Shown piece after piece: positions 60,395 to 64,000 of a DNA stretch of 64,000 nucleotides (its first letter is position 1; every line of letters starts with the position of its first letter). The stretch is taken from NCBI GenBank assembly GCA_022577435.1, contig JAKOON010000008.1, positions 640,001 through 704,000 on the forward strand, written 5' to 3'. The notes beneath the pieces are model-generated. The model saw only the letters and a list, made by a program, of their open reading frames with translations, was not told where the DNA came from and made no database searches. Made by a program: the position numbers and the translations under genes. The DNA comes from Embiotoca jacksoni. Its lineage: Eukaryota; Chordata; Actinopteri; Embiotocidae.

Positions 60395-62271
60395 GTAGAC
60401 CAGGTATTGGTGCACTGCTGGTCTGGCATGTTGACAATGGCCTGTTGCACTGCAGGGAGAAACACTGAATGTTACTGGATATGTTGATTGGAATCTGGTG
60501 CTTTTAGCAATATTGTATCGTTTTAAATGTAACCTAAATAAATAAACATTTTATTATTTAATTATCCGAATTTTATTTGTGACATTGAGTAGACGATTTT
60601 AATGCAGCAATCAAACCTTCATTTACGGACAACATTATCAACCAGTTAAATAAATGTTTAATACATAATTGTGTATGTCATTGATTGTCTCTTCTGTCTT
60701 GTTCAATTATTCTCCACATTTTTATCATAGGTTCTCTTCCTAACTGGTCCTCGCAACATTTAAGTCCTTAAGTGCTCTCAGTTTCCAGGTTAACCTTTCA
60801 CTCTGCACATAGGTTTTGCTAATTTAGAGGTGAGTGCATCCCGCTGTGTTTTGTTTGGGGTTTTGTACCTATCAGGTAGGATTTTGTGTCTTCTTTGACA
60901 TGTTTTTTTTATTTGACATCACCTGCGGGTACTTAAATGCATGTCATTAATTCATACTATAAACATTGTAAATTCCCCTCTAAGTGTACACTAAAACCAA
61001 TGCATTCGTTTTTAGAAGTCATGTTTCTTTTTCTTTCTTTTTTTTTTTTCCTTTTTGAAACTGCAAAACTCAGTTTGCTTAACACCTTTCTAAGTCTTGT
61101 AGATAGCCAACAGGGGTTGCGATGAAGCTAACATGTAAGTGAAATATGTTGTGCAAAGTAAATACTTTATTCCAAAGTACTTGAAGTCAAAGATTACTTT
61201 TTAAATATTTTTGTCTATCATAGAAAAAGTGCCCTCCCACATAAATTAAACCACTGCTTGCAATTTTATGATACATTATGTGTACAGCCATGACAATAGA
61301 CTACACAATACACATTTGTGGCCATTAAGTTTTATCATATATTATTTCCTTTATATTAATAAATGTCCAAAAACACCAGTATCCACTCTATTAATGGGAG
61401 ACTTGCTGTTTTTCTTCACCGTTCTGTTATTATAATTTTAATACTTTTAGATTTTTTTTTTTTACAGAACAAGACATTTCAAGATTCAAGGAGTCTAAAA
61501 ATGTATAATCAGCATTTCTCTCTATTTTACAAAAAAAAGTAAACAAATGAATGATCAATAAAATTTTTTTAAAAAGCCTGTTAGTTGCAGCCCTGATTTC
61601 AAGCAGAACATGGACTTAACAAATGCTAATTTGACAGCTTGTCGCCTCATTCTCATGCATCCTTCTGTTTCCTGTTAAGCATCTGTGCTTATGTATGTGG
61701 GTGTGTTTCTGTCTGCATATGGGTCAACGTGTGCCCAGCGAAGTGTGTGTGTTTGTGATTATGTGCTGCACGCAGGGCTATAGTGGCCTCCCTCTTTCTC
61801 TCTCCTCAGCTCTTATGAATCGATGATCATGTGGTATAAGGGAGATAGATGGCCCCCAGCTCCATCTTGTCTCCTCTAATTGTAAAATATTAGTTACATT
61901 AGACTCTGGCCAATGATTAATGGAACTTATTTGAAAGGTGGACTCTCTCACACGCACATACTTTCTTTCTCCCTCTCTCTCAGTTACCAATGGTCTCCAA
62001 AGTCTCTTCCTGAAAGAATTGAGTGATTTCACTTAAAGCGGACAAATAGGCTTCCCTCTGTGGGGAAAGGGAAGGCAAAAAAAAGACAGGAAAGAGAGAA
62101 GAGGAGGAAGATCAAGGAGAGGAAATGACAGCGGGAGATAAGAAAGAGGGGAGAGCTTATGAAAGGGGGAAAATAACAGAGGTTTTAAAAAGTTGCGGTA
62201 TTTGTTGGTTCAAAAGGGATTTCAGCCTCTTGGGGAATAATTCTTTATGCAGGATCAAACTTGAAAAATGC

Positions 62272-62300
62272 TAAACATGATCAAGTCTTGATCATGTTTA
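62272..62300. repeat. perfect 14-bp palindrome with 1-base centre
   Basis: TAAACATGATCAAG at 62272-62285 is exactly reverse-complementary to 62287-62300. Two further GATC words flank it within 25 bases on each side. Confidence 0.9.
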
Positions 62301-62937
62301 CAAACTGATCAGTGTGAAAAAGTATTTTTTTGGTTTAATGCTAATGTCACCAGCCCTGCAAAATGCATCCAAAGAACATTCGATGAGCTCAGAAAATGAA
62401 ACGGTCCATTGCAGTACTGGAGGAGTTCCTTATATTAATCAGTAAAGGTATGCAGTCGTGCAAGTGAAGGAAGTGCAAGTATGTACAGAAACACATATGT
62501 AAAAATTCACTGAAATATGCATTTGTAAAAACATACACAAATACAAAGATATCTTTGACAAAAGAAGCTGGATAATGGTGATGTGTTCAGGCTTTTTTTC
62601 CTCCTTTGCAGAAATTGCAAGTTGTTGAGAAGCACCTGGTTAGGGCAACGTTAAACACACAGACCACTAAAGTCTTGTGTTGGTATCAGTTGCCGCTTTT
62701 CAGCTAGAACTTGTTTCACTTGTATCTTCAACTAGCAAACATAACTGATAAATGATCGGCATGTATGGCGAAGTGGGAGTCTTGGCTACTTGCTGCACAT
62801 ATGTTGCAATATAAGTCAATATATTATTACCATATTAATGTATTAGGCTTTGGTATTTTTTTCTTTGTATAATATTTTTTTTATACTTGTTTTAATTGTG
62901 CCCAACTGCATGTCGGATGACCTCACTTCATTCTTTG

Positions 62938-63115
62938 CAATAGACTGTATATGAAAATTTATTTTTGGTGAGTGAAGCCAATGCAGAAGCCCCTTTAAGT
63001 GCAGTGCAGAGCACAGAGGGCCACTGGGGCTGGCTCTAAAAAGCCTCTGCTCCATAGACTCCCATTTGACTTCTCTCGTGTAATTCAAAGTCAGTACACT
63101 TTTTCCACAAGTGCA
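62938..63115. repeat. probable dispersed fish repeat fragment
   Basis: The words ATAGACTGTATATGAAAAT, GTGAAGCCAATGCAGAAGCC and CTCCATAGACTCCCATTTGA occur in an order I associate with a repeat common in percomorph fish genomes. The class is unknown to me, and the boundaries are approximate. Confidence 0.45.
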
Positions 63116-64000
63116 TCATTCAGTCATTCACTAAATTCACTCCTTCTGATTAGAGTTCTGGTGTTCAATGTGAAAATAATTCCGTAATCAATGAGATTGT
63201 AGGCATTAAAAGGCAATATGTTTTGGTTTGGTTGACATGCAAGTGGTTTCTTGGTTTCTTGGTAGGCAGGTGTAGTGTCCTCTGGTTCTCATTCAGATCG
63301 AGTCATATCCACCACTCTTTCCTCCCTAGTTTAGTCTAAATGTGATCTCTTGTAGCATGGCAGTTCTCAAACTAATTACTTTCAAACTTTCACAGATTGT
63401 CGCTTGTTCTTTGCTCCCATCATACCCAGCCACTATACAGGGTTGGTATTAAGGGTAGTAAGGCACCAAACGCACATAGTTTGGGTTGAAATAAGTACCT
63501 TACCAATGTAAACTATCAATGTTAAATACATTACTTAAAATAAATTCACTTTGATGTTTGCTTTCTCACAGAAAGGCAGGGTTTGAATACAAAAAAAATA
63601 TGGTCACTAACATTAGTGGAAGAAGCATTCAGATCATTTACTTAACGGAAATAAAAGTGTCAGTTTTTATGTGGACGTCCACTCAGTGTTGACAGTAAAT
63701 GTAGTCAGCTGAAGTAACACATTACCAAATATATGCTATATTGAGTTTTCCTGCTGGCATAACTTTTCCGGCAGGGCCCACATGTACCAGGATGCATTGT
63801 GCATGAGCTTCAACTCCCGAATTATTTGTTTCTCTTTGCAAAGGAACACGTGCATCAAGTAAATAAGAAAGTAAATGTAAAAATGGACAGAAAAACAAGG
63901 AAAGATGAGTCAAACCAACAGGCATTTAACAAAATGAGACACCCTTGCTCAGTCAACCTTTATTTTAACATGCTTTTAATTAAAATTGATGGTGCAGTTC
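63116..64000. other. intergenic stretch with an AGTA/ACTT repeat fragment
   Basis: No gene is seen. The segment at about 63612-63725 begins GTGGAAGAAGCATTCAGATC and continues with TTTACTTAAC and ATAAAAGTGTC words. It looks like the 5' end of the same dispersed family as at 14461 and 36480. Confidence 0.5.

Larger units (their letters stand above)
59281..62937. other. intergenic stretch, no gene seen
   Basis: AT-rich DNA with TG-rich low-complexity patches near 59755-59825 and 59930-59950, a CTCF-like motif at 60380 and a perfect short palindrome at 62272. Reading frames are short and without domain signatures. Confidence 0.7.

Overview
This window is non-coding-rich vertebrate DNA, almost certainly from a teleost fish. 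The evidence is C2H2 zinc-finger exons with GT-AG splice sites and phase-matched introns, very long introns, many long (CA)n/(TG)n microsatellites, and decayed Tc1-like transposons and other dispersed repeats of the kind typical of fish genomes. I see no bacterial-type operon, CRISPR array, rRNA or tRNA.

The only protein-coding gene I can support is the 3' half of a ZNF536-family transcriptional repressor gene (znf536) on the + strand. Two exons are firmly supported. A 159-nt exon (3972-4130) encodes one C2H2 finger. A 1761-nt exon (10288-12048) encodes the next finger, the CtBP-type PLDLS motif, a third C2H2 finger, a long acidic segment and the conserved C-terminal block. After a 42-kb intron, a probable terminal exon (54070-54224) adds an unusual 50-residue Asn/His/Asp/Pro-rich tail. 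It is followed by a region that looks like a 2.4-kb 3' UTR ending at clustered AATAAA signals near 56.63 kb. The N-terminal half of the protein lies upstream of base 1.

Layout: 1-3971, end of an upstream intron with a (GA)n block; 4131-10287, a 6.2-kb intron; 12049-54069, a 42-kb intron carrying most of the microsatellites, two strong hairpin inverted repeats (13.5 and 30.3 kb), a LINE-like tail nested in another dispersed repeat (36.5-37.0 kb) and a split Tc1-like transposase relic (37.87-39.22 kb); 54225-56650, probable 3' UTR; 56650-64000, intergenic DNA with a second Tc1-like relic (58.1-59.28 kb), CTCF-like motifs and further dispersed repeats.

The most interesting points are the alternative or lineage-specific C-termini of znf536 (read-through after 12048 versus the low-complexity tail exon), the long (TG)n tract directly upstream of the last acceptor, the near-perfect 42-bp inverted repeat at 30.3 kb, and the nested transposon relics. 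I found no convincing undescribed biological system. Family assignments rest on remembered protein and repeat families, not on a search.
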